Of a DNA stretch of 16,518 nt, positions 1 through 6,968 are shown one piece after another. Source of the stretch: Candidatus Alkanophagales archaeon. GTDB lineage: Archaea; Halobacteriota; Syntropharchaeia; Alkanophagales; B39-G2. Position 1 is the stretch's first letter, and each line of letters begins with the position of its first letter. Made by a program: the position numbers and the translations under genes. The stretch covers positions 1 to 16,518 of the forward strand of contig QMVQ01000013.1 of NCBI GenBank assembly GCA_003661185.1, written 5' to 3'. The notes beneath the pieces were generated by a model. It was not told the origin of the DNA. It was given only the letters and a program-made list of their open reading frames with translations, and did no database searches.

Positions 1-529
1 AGTTGTACTTTCCGGAAAGTCCGGGGGCTGAGCAGCCTAAAGGTATTAAAATAGAGGCTCCTAAGGCAAATGCCTTTTTCAGCTTCTCATTTTCTGTCAG
101 GCTAGGATTTTTTTCTTCGGAAAGCTCCTTAGGAGTTTGATAACCATTTCCCCAGCCCTCCATCCATTCTTCATCTATTTTTTCCTCGGAATTATCTCCA
201 AAAAGATGCCTCAAGCCTGCAGCATATACCTTACCTTTTGTTTCCTCTCCAGCAATCTTCTTTAACTTTGAAAATATTTTCCTCTCAGCATATTTCAAAT
301 CTCTTTGATAATTTTTTGGGGAGGCGTTAAAATAATCGCTATATCCTTCTTTCCCGAATAAAAAGCCATCCCTGAATTCCTCAAGATCTATATCCCAATC
401 TTTCATTAGCTTTTTTGAAATCTCTTGATAAGCTTTTTCAAAAGGAATTCCCTTCTCCTCTCCCAAGTTTCCTATTGTTCTCTCTATCTTTCCCAAGGCA
501 TCTAGGGCCTCAGGATTTATTTCATTCAT
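1..529 (-). CDS. Unrecognised protein, partial (3' end off the left edge)
   Basis: Reading the minus strand from ATG at 529-527, the frame stays open for 176 codons to the window edge, so the C-terminus is missing. The product starts MNEINPEALDALGKIER and is highly charged, rich in Lys and Glu and probably mostly helical. It has aromatic patches around residues 55-70 and 125-135. The last visible part (about residues 157-170) is a short hydrophobic stretch containing LIPLGCSAPG, which could be a membrane or buried helix. I do not recognise a family. Codon use is strongly AT-biased (many ATA, AGA, AAA, TTT), unlike the GC-rich genes from 731 onward, which suggests foreign origin. The ribosome binding site is weak (GGA about 10 bases upstream). 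The frame is open upstream to a TAA at 634-632, so the start could be further out. That the frame is coding is fairly sure from its length in AT-rich DNA; function is unknown. Confidence 0.7.
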   Translation of the reverse strand, partial: MNEINPEALDALGKIERTIGNLGEEKGIPFEKAYQEISKKLMKDWDIDLEEFRDGFLFGKEGYSDYFNASPKNYQRDLKYAERKIFSKLKKIAGEETKGKVYAAGLRHLFGDNSEEKIDEEWMEGWGNGYQTPKELSEEKNPSLTENEKLKKAFALGASILIPLGCSAPGLSGKYN

Positions 530-574
530 ATTGTAATTCCATACTTGGGAAGGAGATAAATAAATTTTTCGGAA

Positions 575-716
575 TTGAGCTGCCCAAGATGTGGGAAGGA
601 TAGTACTGTTGTGGAGTCGGGACTTAGGGATTTAGAGGTGGGGAAGACGGAGAAGGAAAGTGAGCGTGAAGAAATGTGGAAGCTGCGTCCTCATTTTTTA
701 CGAAAGTGTGAAATAG
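575..716 (+). pseudogene. Small zinc-ribbon protein broken by a frameshift
   Basis: From a TTG at 575 the plus strand encodes LSCPRCGKDSTVVESG and onward, a CPxCG zinc knuckle, but the same frame then runs on without a second knuckle. Moving one base to the right at about 665 gives VKKCGSCVLIFYESVK followed by TAG at 714-716, which supplies a second CxxC pair. Joined, the two halves make a two-knuckle zinc ribbon of about 46 residues, ending 14 bases before the convergent Trm5 gene. No good start signal is visible: AAGGAG at 550-555 is about 20 bases from the TTG, and there is no ATG. It is either a decayed gene, a gene with a sequencing or assembly indel, or a chance arrangement. The pairing of CxxC motifs across a single frameshift is the only evidence. 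Confidence 0.35.
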
Positions 717-730
717 TAGCCGCAGCCGCT

Positions 731-1567
731 TTAGCTTCTAACAAGCAGATCCAAGACGACATGGTATTTACGAGGTCCGACGGAACGCACGACCCTCTTC
801 TCCTCTATTTTTACCTCCCTGTCCGAAAGCACTTTATTCACTTCCTCTATTGGCCTCTTGAAAAGGGGGGATGAGGAATTTGCAAAAGCTACCGTGTAGT
901 AATGAACGACGCCTTGCTCCTTGAGGGCGTCGGCGGCGAACCTTAGGAAGGCGGCGGCACGCTCCGGCAGGGGCATGAGCACTCTATCTGCTCTGCCTTC
1001 GAACAGCGGCATGAGGTCGGCGGCGTCGCCGAGCAGCGGGATGACGTTGTCCGTCCCGTTCAGGATTATGTTCTCACACATGTATTCATAAGCGTAAGGG
1101 TTAATATCGATGGAGAAAATGCGGGCGGTTGGCTCCGCCTTTGCAATGACTATGGAGAAGCAGCCGACGCCTGCAAACATGTTAATGACGGTCTCGTGCC
1201 GCCTGACTTTCCTTGCGACACGCTGACGTTCGTAGGCGAGGCGGGGTGAGAAGAACGCCCTCCGAAGATCGACTTTGAATGTGCACCCATGCTCCTTATG
1301 TATCGTTTCTAAGTTCTCGTCGCCGGCGATGACCTCGAGCTTTCTAGTCCTGTAAAGCTCTTCCGTCAGTCCAGTAATGGCAACTACACTCCTGAGGCGT
1401 CGAAACTCCATTAACGCCTCTGCAATTATTTTCTCTTGTCCCAAATCTCTCTGCGGACTTTAATGACGGCAATGTCGCCTATGACGTCACGCCCTCGTAA
1501 CGAACTTCAGCTCCTCTTCGCTCAGACCCTTTTCCAAAAGTAAGTCTTTTAACTTCTTTGCGGGCAT
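731..1567 (-). CDS. trm5: tRNA (guanine37-N1)-methyltransferase Trm5-like, 5' end frameshifted
   Basis: This is a class I SAM methyltransferase of the archaeal Trm5 family, which methylates G37 next to the tRNA anticodon. The uninterrupted part starts at a TTG (1444) and gives 237 residues. It carries the family signatures VIAGDENLETIHKEHGC (38-54), FFSPRLAYER (64-73), SAM motif I NMFAGVGCFS (88-97), SIDINPYAYE (111-120), the MPLPE catalytic-loop region (157-161) and the C-terminal GPRKYHVVLDL (223-233). The N-terminus lies upstream in broken frames: ATG at 1567 behind GGTGCTGAC begins MPAKKLKDLLLEKG and stops at TGA 1489-1487. The expected DVIGDIAVIKV segment is in the next frame and stops at TAA 1428-1426, and the original frame then resumes. 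Removing one G from 1492-1494 and adding one A at 1429-1432 would give a single protein of about 278 residues. Either these are homopolymer sequencing errors or the gene is decaying. Confidence 0.85.
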
Positions 1568-1593
1568 GTCAGCACCACGGTGTAAACTAAAAG

Positions 1594-1608
1594 TAGAGTC
1601 TCACTCTA
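1594..1608. promoter_or_regulatory. Inverted repeat between divergent trm5 and methyltransferase genes
   Basis: TAGAGT (1594-1599), a 3-base spacer CTC and ACTCTA (1603-1608) form a perfect 6-bp dyad. It lies 27 bases upstream of the proposed trm5 ATG (1567) and about 60 bases upstream of the methyltransferase ATG (1670). The position in a divergent intergenic region fits an operator overlapping the trm5 promoter. It could also be a chance palindrome. No clear TATA box was identified for either gene, although CTTAATCTTTT at 1642-1652 is a possible one for a nearly leaderless methyltransferase mRNA. Confidence 0.3.
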
Positions 1609-1669
1609 GACGCCAAGGATTACCTCTACTCCGCACGCCAACTTAATCTTTTGTAGCGGAAAAATATGC

Positions 1670-2167
1670 ATGATGTCATTTAGAGCGGGCGTGCAGCCGT
1701 CCTTTCTAACAAAAACGTTGGTGGAGGCGGGCTTGCCAGAGCAGGCTAAGGTTTTAGAGGTGGGCTGTGGCACGAACGTGCAGACGGCGCTCGAGCTTTT
1801 GGAATTCAACGGTAGCGTGCTCGTGCTCGACGTAAGCGAGACTCAGATGCAGGAATACAAAAAGAAGCTGGGTGAGAGCGCCGCCGTTCACATTCTCGTG
1901 GCGGACGCTCAGGCACTGCCTTTTAGGGATTGCTCGTTAGACTGCGTTGTTTTTTATTATGCTTTCGACTGGATTCCCATATTCGGCGGCAGGAACGAGG
2001 CAGTGGTAGCGGAGGTTTTCAGGGTTCTAAAGCCAAGCGGCGTGCTCGTGTCGTTCGAATACTGGGAGCGGGGCGCCGAGAGCCGGGCGACGCTCTTAAA
2101 GATGGCGGGCTTTTCCGCAAAAATAATAATTGAGGAGGACGAGTTAGTAGTAATAGGGAGGAAATGA
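1670..2167 (+). CDS. Class I SAM-dependent methyltransferase (type 11-like), small
   Basis: The 165-residue product has the classical small-molecule methyltransferase fold. Motif I is VLEVGCGTNVQ (28-38), the acidic end of strand 2 is LVLDVSE (51-57), motif II/III is LVADAQALPF (75-84), followed by SLDCVVFYYAFD (87-98), and the late strand is VFRVLKPSGVLVSFEYWE (116-133). At 165 residues it is short for the family (usually 200-270); the N-terminal cap is only about 25 residues and the C-terminal sheet is abbreviated. The substrate cannot be inferred. Two ATG codons occur in tandem (1670 and 1673); no good ribosome binding site is visible, which suits a near-leaderless transcript. The stop overlaps the start of the next gene (ATGA), so the two are translationally coupled and probably act together. 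Confidence 0.85.
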   Translation: MMSFRAGVQPSFLTKTLVEAGLPEQAKVLEVGCGTNVQTALELLEFNGSVLVLDVSETQMQEYKKKLGESAAVHILVADAQALPFRDCSLDCVVFYYAFDWIPIFGGRNEAVVAEVFRVLKPSGVLVSFEYWERGAESRATLLKMAGFSAKIIIEEDELVVIGRK

Positions 2168-2478
2168 CGACTGTCCGTGTTTTCGGGGGTGCGTGCAGAT
2201 TTAACACTGTTATTGAGGCTCGGCGGAATGGGCTTTCGGTGGAAATAGGCGTAAAGTCGGAATGTAGCGCCGTTAACAAGCTCGCAAAAGAGATAACCGC
2301 CGTAAAATATGAGGATATTTTCCTGAAAACTCATAACGTCTTCGAGAACATCATCTATGCGTGCGCCGGCAAGCACTTGAAGCATGCAGACTGCCCGGTC
2401 CCGTGCGGCATCATGAAGGCGATACTCGTGGAACTCGGCATTCAGAGAAAGGAGGCACCAAGATTTGAGTTTGAGTGA
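2164..2478 (+). CDS. Small cysteine-containing protein of unknown function (DUF6951-like)
   Basis: This 104-residue protein starts inside the stop of the methyltransferase gene (ATGA overlap), with GGGAGG about 6 bases upstream as ribosome binding site. Cysteines sit at CRFNT (11), SECSA (34), YACAG (67) and in ADCPVPCGIMKAI (76 and 80). The pattern of an N-terminal Cys, a middle Cys and a late KHLKHADCPVP motif resembles, from memory, a small uncharacterised family in methanogens and other anaerobes annotated as DUF6951. I could not check this. The cysteines could bind a metal or an Fe-S cluster (inference). Coupling to a SAM methyltransferase suggests a shared pathway. The gene is convergent with the thiolase. 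Confidence 0.75.
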   Translation: MTTVRVFGGACRFNTVIEARRNGLSVEIGVKSECSAVNKLAKEITAVKYEDIFLKTHNVFENIIYACAGKHLKHADCPVPCGIMKAILVELGIQRKEAPRFEFE

Positions 2479-2557
2479 CGTCGTGGCGGCTTCCGACAGC
2501 GCTTTGCGTCAATACTAACTGCTCGCCACAAGTGGCACGCCGCACACGTCTGCGAAC

Positions 2558-2588
2558 GCCGCTCAGCCTACGGCAAGGAGCGGCTGAG
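2558..2588. terminator. Overlapping alternative hairpins at the convergent thiolase end
   Basis: Two 7-bp perfect inverted repeats interleave here. GCCGCTC (2558-2564) pairs with GAGCGGC (2578-2584), and CTCAGCC (2562-2568) pairs with GGCTGAG (2582-2588). They share bases, so only one stem can form at a time. They straddle the thiolase stop (2570-2568) in the gap between two converging genes. A bidirectional transcript-end structure is the likely role, but no T-tract follows on either strand and archaeal termination mostly relies on U-runs. The rest of the gap (2479-2557) holds one 12-base palindrome at 2525-2536 and nothing else I can support. Confidence 0.3.
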
Positions 2589-3737
2589 GATGTGGACAAC
2601 AGCAGTCCCGCCGGTGCCGCCGACGTTGTGCGTAAGCCCGATTTCGGCGTTCGTTTGCCTGCCTTTTGCGTCGCCTCGCAGTTGCAGCGTGATTTCGACG
2701 GCTTGCCTTATTCCTGTGGCACCGAGGGGGTGTCCGCAAGCTTTCAGCCCGCCCGAGGGATTCACTGGGATGTGCCCACCGATTTCCGTGGCGCCGTCCT
2801 CAACGGCACGTCCGCCCTCGCCTTTTTCGAAAAAGCCTAAGTCCTCAATTGCCATTATCTCAGCGATGGTGTAAGAGTCGTGCACTTCCGCCACGCCAAT
2901 GTCTGTAGGCGAGATTCTGGCGATTTTGTAAGCTGTCCTCGCCGCTACCGCCGTCGCCTTCACAGTCGTCAGGTCCTCTCTGTCGTGCAGAGCGAGGAAG
3001 TCGCACGCCTGCGTCGATGCACGGATGTAAATTGGCGTGTCGGTGTATTTGCGAGCGTCTTCCGCAGCGCATAAAACGACGGCGGCAGCACCATCCGCCA
3101 CGGGCGAGCAGTCGAGCACCCGCAACGGGTCGGCGACGATTGGCGAGCGCAGGACGGCATCGACGCTTATCTTGCTTCTGAACTGCGCAATCTCATTGTT
3201 GCTTGCGTTTTTGTGATTTTTGACGGCGACGAGCGCTAATTGCTCCCTCGTGGTCCCGTATTTCTGCATGTGCGCCCGTGCCATCATTGCGAAGAGCGCC
3301 GGCAGCGTCGCTCCTTGCATCGCCTCCCACTCCCGGTCGGTCGAAGCCGCAAGCAACTCGTCTATCGCATTCGGGTCGGCGTCCGTCATTTTTTCGACGC
3401 CCGCAGCTACGACCACATCATACCAGCCAGAAGCGACGGCGAGCGTCGCAACGTGTAATGCCAAACCGCCGGAGGCGCACGCCGCTTCGACCCTGCAAGC
3501 TGGGATATGCAGCGACGCCAACCCGACGTGGTCTGCAATCAGTGTGCCGATGTGCTCCTGCTGTATGAAGCTCCCAGCGCTCATGTTGCCACCGAAGATT
3601 GCTTCTATCTCCTCACCGCTTATCCCAGCGTCCTCTATGGCTCTCACACCCGCCTCCACTGCCAGCTCCCGGAAAGAACGCTCCCAAAGCTCCCCAAACT
3701 TCGTGCAACCTACCCCAATTATTGCCACTTTTCTCAT
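2568..3737 (-). CDS. Thiolase family protein (archaeal acetyl-CoA acetyltransferase type)
   Basis: The 389-residue product is a full-length thiolase of the archaeal/SCP-x type. It would condense or cleave acyl-CoAs, for instance 2 acetyl-CoA to acetoacetyl-CoA. The nucleophilic cysteine is in VEAACASGG (Cys87). AEVHDSYT (283-290), [17 protein letters not shown] (326-342, catalytic His336) and [10 protein letters not shown] (368-377) complete the active site. The start chosen is ATG at 3737, directly behind GGGGGAAATT; an in-frame TTG at 3749 lies inside that ribosome binding site. It follows rtcB by 28 bases on the same strand and is probably co-transcribed. In many archaea this thiolase sits next to HMG-CoA synthase and a DUF35 OB-fold protein for mevalonate synthesis. 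Neither is here, so a role in acyl-CoA degradation is equally possible. The enzyme class is sure, the direction is not. Confidence 0.93.
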   Translation of the reverse strand: MRKVAIIGVGCTKFGELWERSFRELAVEAGVRAIEDAGISGEEIEAIFGGNMSAGSFIQQEHIGTLIADHVGLASLHIPACRVEAACASGGLALHVATLAVASGWYDVVVAAGVEKMTDADPNAIDELLAASTDREWEAMQGATLPALFAMMARAHMQKYGTTREQLALVAVKNHKNASNNEIAQFRSKISVDAVLRSPIVADPLRVLDCSPVADGAAAVVLCAAEDARKYTDTPIYIRASTQACDFLALHDREDLTTVKATAVAARTAYKIARISPTDIGVAEVHDSYTIAEIMAIEDLGFFEKGEGGRAVEDGATEIGGHIPVNPSGGLKACGHPLGATGIRQAVEITLQLRGDAKGRQTNAEIGLTHNVGGTGGTAVVHILSRSLP

Positions 3738-3765
3738 AATTTCCCCCAAGTAATTTGAGCAAAAA

Positions 3766-5250
3766 TTAGCCCTTCATCACCCCAATGGCTCTGAGCGCCG
3801 CGACTTTCTTCGCAATGCCCGCACGCTCGCAGCACTCCACAACAACCTCAGGGTTCTTGTAGGCGCCGGCGGCTTCTTCCGCAAGCTCGCTGAGCCTATC
3901 GCCTTTACGCCTCTTGGAGGGGCGGCAGCGCACCACGATGTTTCGCCGCTCAAGCTCCCGCTTCACCTGCTCGCCCTTATAAATCTTCGTCGCCCGCGTG
4001 CGGCTCATCTCCCGCCCAGAACCATGAGCGCACGTCCCGAAGGTCTCCCGCATTGCAGTCTCAGTTCCAACGAGGAGGAAGCTGCGTGTCCCCATCGAGC
4101 CCGGCAGGAGGACCGGCTGTCCCACGCCCCTGTAAACCTCAGGAAGTCGCTCGTCGCCGGCGATGAACGCCCTCGTCGCACCTTTCCTGTGGACACAAAG
4201 CTCCATATTCGCACCGTCAACCTCATGCACTTCTCGCTTTGCGATGTTGTGCGCCACGTCGTAAACGAGCTGGATTTCCATACTCTCCGCCGAGTTCTTT
4301 AGGACTCTCTCAAAAGTCTGCCGGACCCAGTGCGTCGCGAGCTGCCTGTTCGCCCAAGCGTAGTTAGCGCATGCACACATCGCTTCGAAGTAGTCCATGC
4401 CGACTTTTGAATTCAGGTAAGCGCACGCCAGCTCTCTTTCAAGTTCGAAGATGCGGTTCAGCGTCGCATCCTTCCGCATTTCCCGCTCGAAGACTCTTAG
4501 GTAATAGGAACAGACACCGTGCGAGAAGCCGCGCCCGCCGGTGTGTATGAGGATTGCAACCTGCCCGACATCGAAAATCCCAAACTTCTTCGCAAGCTCT
4601 TCATCAAAAATCTCATCAACTACTTGGACTTCAAGGAAGTGATTGCCGGAGCCGAGTGTGCCCAACTGCGGGGCGCCCCGCTGTCTCGACTTCTCGTCTA
4701 TTTTCTCAGGGTTTGCCTCCGCAAGCCGCCCTCCATCCTCTGTCCGCTTCAAATCATCCTCCCAACCGTAGCCGTGCTCTACACACCACTCAGAACCCGC
4801 AACCAGAACCTCATCAAGCTCCTTATAGGAGAGGCGGAGCTTCCCTGAAAGCCCGAGCCCAGCCGGGATGCTCTCGAAAAGCCCGTCCATCAGCTCGTTG
4901 AGGTGCGGGCGCACGTCTTTCTCTAAAAGATTCGTCCTGATGAGGCGGACGCCGCAGTTGATATCGTACCCCACCCCCCCAGGGCTTATTACGCCGTTGT
5001 TAAAGTCTGTGGCAGCGACGCCGCCTATCGGGAAGCCATAGCCCTGATGCCCGTCAGGCATGACCATAGAATACTTCTGGATGCCCGGCAGCGATGTCAC
5101 GTTAATCGCCTGCTGCAGTGTCATGTCTTGTTTCATCTTCTCCATGAGTTTGACGTCGGCGTAAACACGGGCGGGGACTCTCATGAAATCCTTATAATCT
5201 TGCGGAATCTCATAGACACAATCCCTTACTTTTCTTAGAGGAACTTCCAT
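3766..5250 (-). CDS. rtcB: RNA-splicing ligase RtcB (3'-phosphate/5'-OH RNA ligase)
   Basis: RtcB joins RNA ends left by the tRNA splicing endonuclease, using GTP and Mn2+. The 494-residue product contains all recognised elements: [16 protein letters not shown] (65-80), [12 protein letters not shown] with metal ligands Asp97 and Cys99, GTLGSGNHF (His204), LIHTGGRG (His236), DVAHN (His334) and [11 protein letters not shown] with the guanylylated His409. No intein interrupts it. The start chosen is ATG at 5250 behind GAGAGGTGAGAGA; the in-frame GTG at 5268 lies upstream of that site. It is divergent from the ACT/homoserine dehydrogenase pair and shares its promoter region. A T5 run follows the stop (RC of 3761-3765), just before the thiolase. 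The archease cofactor gene is not in the window. Confidence 0.97.
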   Translation of the reverse strand: MEVPLRKVRDCVYEIPQDYKDFMRVPARVYADVKLMEKMKQDMTLQQAINVTSLPGIQKYSMVMPDGHQGYGFPIGGVAATDFNNGVISPGGVGYDINCGVRLIRTNLLEKDVRPHLNELMDGLFESIPAGLGLSGKLRLSYKELDEVLVAGSEWCVEHGYGWEDDLKRTEDGGRLAEANPEKIDEKSRQRGAPQLGTLGSGNHFLEVQVVDEIFDEELAKKFGIFDVGQVAILIHTGGRGFSHGVCSYYLRVFEREMRKDATLNRIFELERELACAYLNSKVGMDYFEAMCACANYAWANRQLATHWVRQTFERVLKNSAESMEIQLVYDVAHNIAKREVHEVDGANMELCVHRKGATRAFIAGDERLPEVYRGVGQPVLLPGSMGTRSFLLVGTETAMRETFGTCAHGSGREMSRTRATKIYKGEQVKRELERRNIVVRCRPSKRRKGDRLSELAEEAAGAYKNPEVVVECCERAGIAKKVAALRAIGVMKG

Positions 5251-5285
5251 TCTCTCACCTCTCCACACTTATCTTACTCAAAAAG

Positions 5286-5294
5286 GTATAAAAG
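5286..5294. promoter_or_regulatory. Shared TATA box for divergent rtcB and ACT-hom transcripts
   Basis: GTATAAAAG at 5286-5294 reads as a TATA box on the plus strand, preceded by the purine-rich, BRE-like AAAAAGG. On the minus strand the same bases read CTTTTATAC. A start about 25 bases downstream would fall near 5317 for the ACT gene and near 5263 for rtcB. The latter leaves a short leader containing the GGTGAGAG ribosome binding site. No other AT-rich candidate exists in the 106-base gap, so one box may serve both directions. Confidence 0.55.
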
Positions 5295-5298
5295 CATA

Positions 5299-5316
5299 AG
5301 TTCCAAAAAAGGAACT
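5299..5316. promoter_or_regulatory. Inverted repeat, candidate operator for ACT-hom
   Basis: AGTTCC (5299-5304), six A residues and GGAACT (5311-5316) form a perfect 6-bp dyad between the TATA box at 5287-5294 and the expected start site near 5317. Binding here would block RNA polymerase on the ACT-hom side and lie upstream of the TATA box on the rtcB side. This is the usual position for an archaeal repressor site. Formation of a hairpin in a nascent transcript is less likely because the dyad is upstream of the predicted start. Confidence 0.45.
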
Positions 5317-5356
5317 AGGGAGGTTTAACTCGTTGCAGAAGGCAGAGGCGTAAATT

Positions 5357-5860
5357 ATGAAGGTGTCGATGGACATAGAGCTGAAGGACGTTCCCGGGCA
5401 GCTTGTCTCCGCCCTTATCCCCATTTCAGAACTCGGCGGCAACATAATCAGTGTGCTCCACCACCGAGACAGGAAAACGCAACGTGGCACAATCCCCGTG
5501 CAAGTTGTTTTCGACGTCGAGGAGAGCAAGCTTGCGGCTCTGCTGCAACGACTCCGAGAGCGTGGAATCACGGTCGTGCGAGTCGGTGCCGAAAGGCTCA
5601 AGGAGGCAGTGTTCGTCCTGCTGATCGGGCATATCGTCCGCTCCGGCGTGAAGGAGCTGATAAACGAGGTTGACGGGACGGGCGTCGCCGAAGTCGTCGA
5701 GCTTTTCCTATCGATGCCTGCCGTCGAAGAAAAGTCAGCGGCAGCTCTGAAAATTCGAGCTATCGGCAAGATGGAACTGGAAAGGGCCTTGGATATTGTT
5801 GAGGGATTTGCAGCAAGGTGTGGCATTCTCGTCGTGCGTCCGATAGAGGACGAGCTTTAA
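5357..5860 (+). CDS. ACT-domain regulatory protein, two tandem ACT modules
   Basis: The 167-residue protein begins with a clear ACT domain: MDIELKDVPGQL (5-16), then ELGGNIISVLHHRD (24-37), where the Pro-Gly turn and the GGNI..V.H pattern form the amino-acid binding interface. A second, more diverged ACT-like module covers about residues 83-165 and has EAVFVLLIGHIV (83-94) and a terminal CGILVVRP. There is no catalytic domain. It lies 9 bases upstream of homoserine dehydrogenase in the same operon, so it is most simply an allosteric partner sensing threonine or another aspartate-family amino acid, in place of the ACT domain fused to Hom in most bacteria (inference). Start: ATG at 5357 behind GAGGCG. 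Confidence 0.88.
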   Translation: MKVSMDIELKDVPGQLVSALIPISELGGNIISVLHHRDRKTQRGTIPVQVVFDVEESKLAALLQRLRERGITVVRVGAERLKEAVFVLLIGHIVRSGVKELINEVDGTGVAEVVELFLSMPAVEEKSAAALKIRAIGKMELERALDIVEGFAARCGILVVRPIEDEL

Positions 5861-5869
5861 GGTGATTGG

Positions 5870-6922
5870 ATGAGAGAGGTAAAGCTCTCAATCGTGGGCT
5901 TCGGCGTCGTCGGGCGTGGCGTCGCCGAAGTCGTTGCGAGAAAGCGGGCAGAGATTGGTGAGCGGTTTGGGCTTGATTTAAGGATTGTTGCGGTCGTTGA
6001 CCTTTGGGGCGCCGCTCTCGCCTCCGACGCTGATGGCGGCGGGCTTGACCCTCGCCGCATCCTCGACGCCCTGCAGAAAGGTGGAGCAGAGGGCCTGTCC
6101 CCCCGAGAGAGCCTTGAGGCGCACGGCGTGAGGGTGGAGGAGTTGCAGAGTCCCGACGTGATTCAGGAGGTGGAGCACGACGTCACCGTCGAGGCAACGC
6201 CCACGAACGTCGATAACGACGGCGAGCCCGGCACGAGCCATATCCTCACCGCCCTAAAAGCGGGAAGGCACGTCGTGACCTCAAACAAAGGGCCGTTAGC
6301 GCTGCACTTCAATAAGCTTATGCAAGCGGCAAAGCGTGCCGACCGCAAGATAGGCTTCGAAGCAACAGTCGGCGGCGCCATGCCCATCATCTCGCTCAGA
6401 GACACGCTTGCGGGCAACGAAATCCTCTGCATCAAAGGCATCCTGAACGGCACATGTAACTACATACTCACGAGAATGGGCGAGGAGAACATGCCCTTCG
6501 AGCACGCCCTCCGAGAGGCGCAAGAAATGGGCATCGCCGAAGCCGACCCAAGGAGCGACGTCCTCGGCGTGGACACAGCGGTCAAGCTCGTAATCCTCGC
6601 AAATGCGCTCCTCGGGCTCGACGCCGCCTACAAGGACGTGAGAGTCACCGGCATCACAGAAATAACGCCTGAAGCGTTAAGCCTTGCGAGGGACAACGGC
6701 TACGTCATCAAGCTCATCGGCGAAGTTGACCGGGATGGGAAACTGGAGGTAGCGCCGAAGCTCGTCCCGGAAACGCACCCCCTCAACGTCGGCGGGACTT
6801 TGAACGCTGCACTTTTGAAAACAGACCTTGCTGGCGAGGTCATGGTCGTCGGGCGGGGCGCCGGCGGCATCGAAGCCGCTAGCGCCATCATCAGCGACAT
6901 CATCAGAATTTTCAAAAATTAA
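5870..6922 (+). CDS. hom: Homoserine dehydrogenase, without a C-terminal ACT domain
   Basis: This enzyme reduces aspartate-semialdehyde to homoserine, the branch point to threonine and methionine. The 350-residue product has the Rossmann motif GFGVVGRG (10-17), TVEATPTN (106-113), VVTSNKGPLA (135-144), GFEATVGGAMPII (162-174), GILNGTCNYIL (190-200) and the catalytic region ADPRSDVLGVDTAVKL (225-240), with Lys239 as the probable catalytic lysine. It ends at residue 350, without the about 80-residue ACT tail of bacterial Hom, matching the separate ACT gene just upstream. The ribosome binding site AAGGTGATTGG precedes ATG 5870; the ACT stop overlaps this site region. It is convergent with the ligase operon. 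Confidence 0.96.
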   Translation: MREVKLSIVGFGVVGRGVAEVVARKRAEIGERFGLDLRIVAVVDLWGAALASDADGGGLDPRRILDALQKGGAEGLSPRESLEAHGVRVEELQSPDVIQEVEHDVTVEATPTNVDNDGEPGTSHILTALKAGRHVVTSNKGPLALHFNKLMQAAKRADRKIGFEATVGGAMPIISLRDTLAGNEILCIKGILNGTCNYILTRMGEENMPFEHALREAQEMGIAEADPRSDVLGVDTAVKLVILANALLGLDAAYKDVRVTGITEITPEALSLARDNGYVIKLIGEVDRDGKLEVAPKLVPETHPLNVGGTLNAALLKTDLAGEVMVVGRGAGGIEAASAIISDIIRIFKN

Positions 6923-6930
6923 TTAATCGC

Positions 6931-6935
6931 TTTTT
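6931..6935 (+). terminator. T-run after hom
   Basis: Five T residues occur 9 bases after the hom stop, in the 46-base gap between two convergent genes. Archaeal polymerases terminate at short U-runs, so this is a plausible 3' end for the ACT-hom transcript. No hairpin precedes it. Evidence is position and composition only. Confidence 0.3.
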
Positions 6936-6968
6936 ACTACTGGTTGCCTTCCGCGGCGCTCCTCTTCC

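Noticed and set aside
415..603. 62-codon plus-strand open frame
   Set aside because: Antisense to the better-supported minus-strand frame 529-1 and without a domain; probably chance in AT-rich DNA.
2525..2536. GCCACAAGTGGC palindrome between convergent genes
   Set aside because: Only a 5-bp stem with a 2-base loop, no T-run, and no promoter expected between convergent genes; likely chance.
3220..3753. 177-codon plus-strand open frame over the thiolase start
   Set aside because: Antisense to a well-supported thiolase and rich in Ser/Ala/Pro, as expected of a mirrored GC-rich gene.
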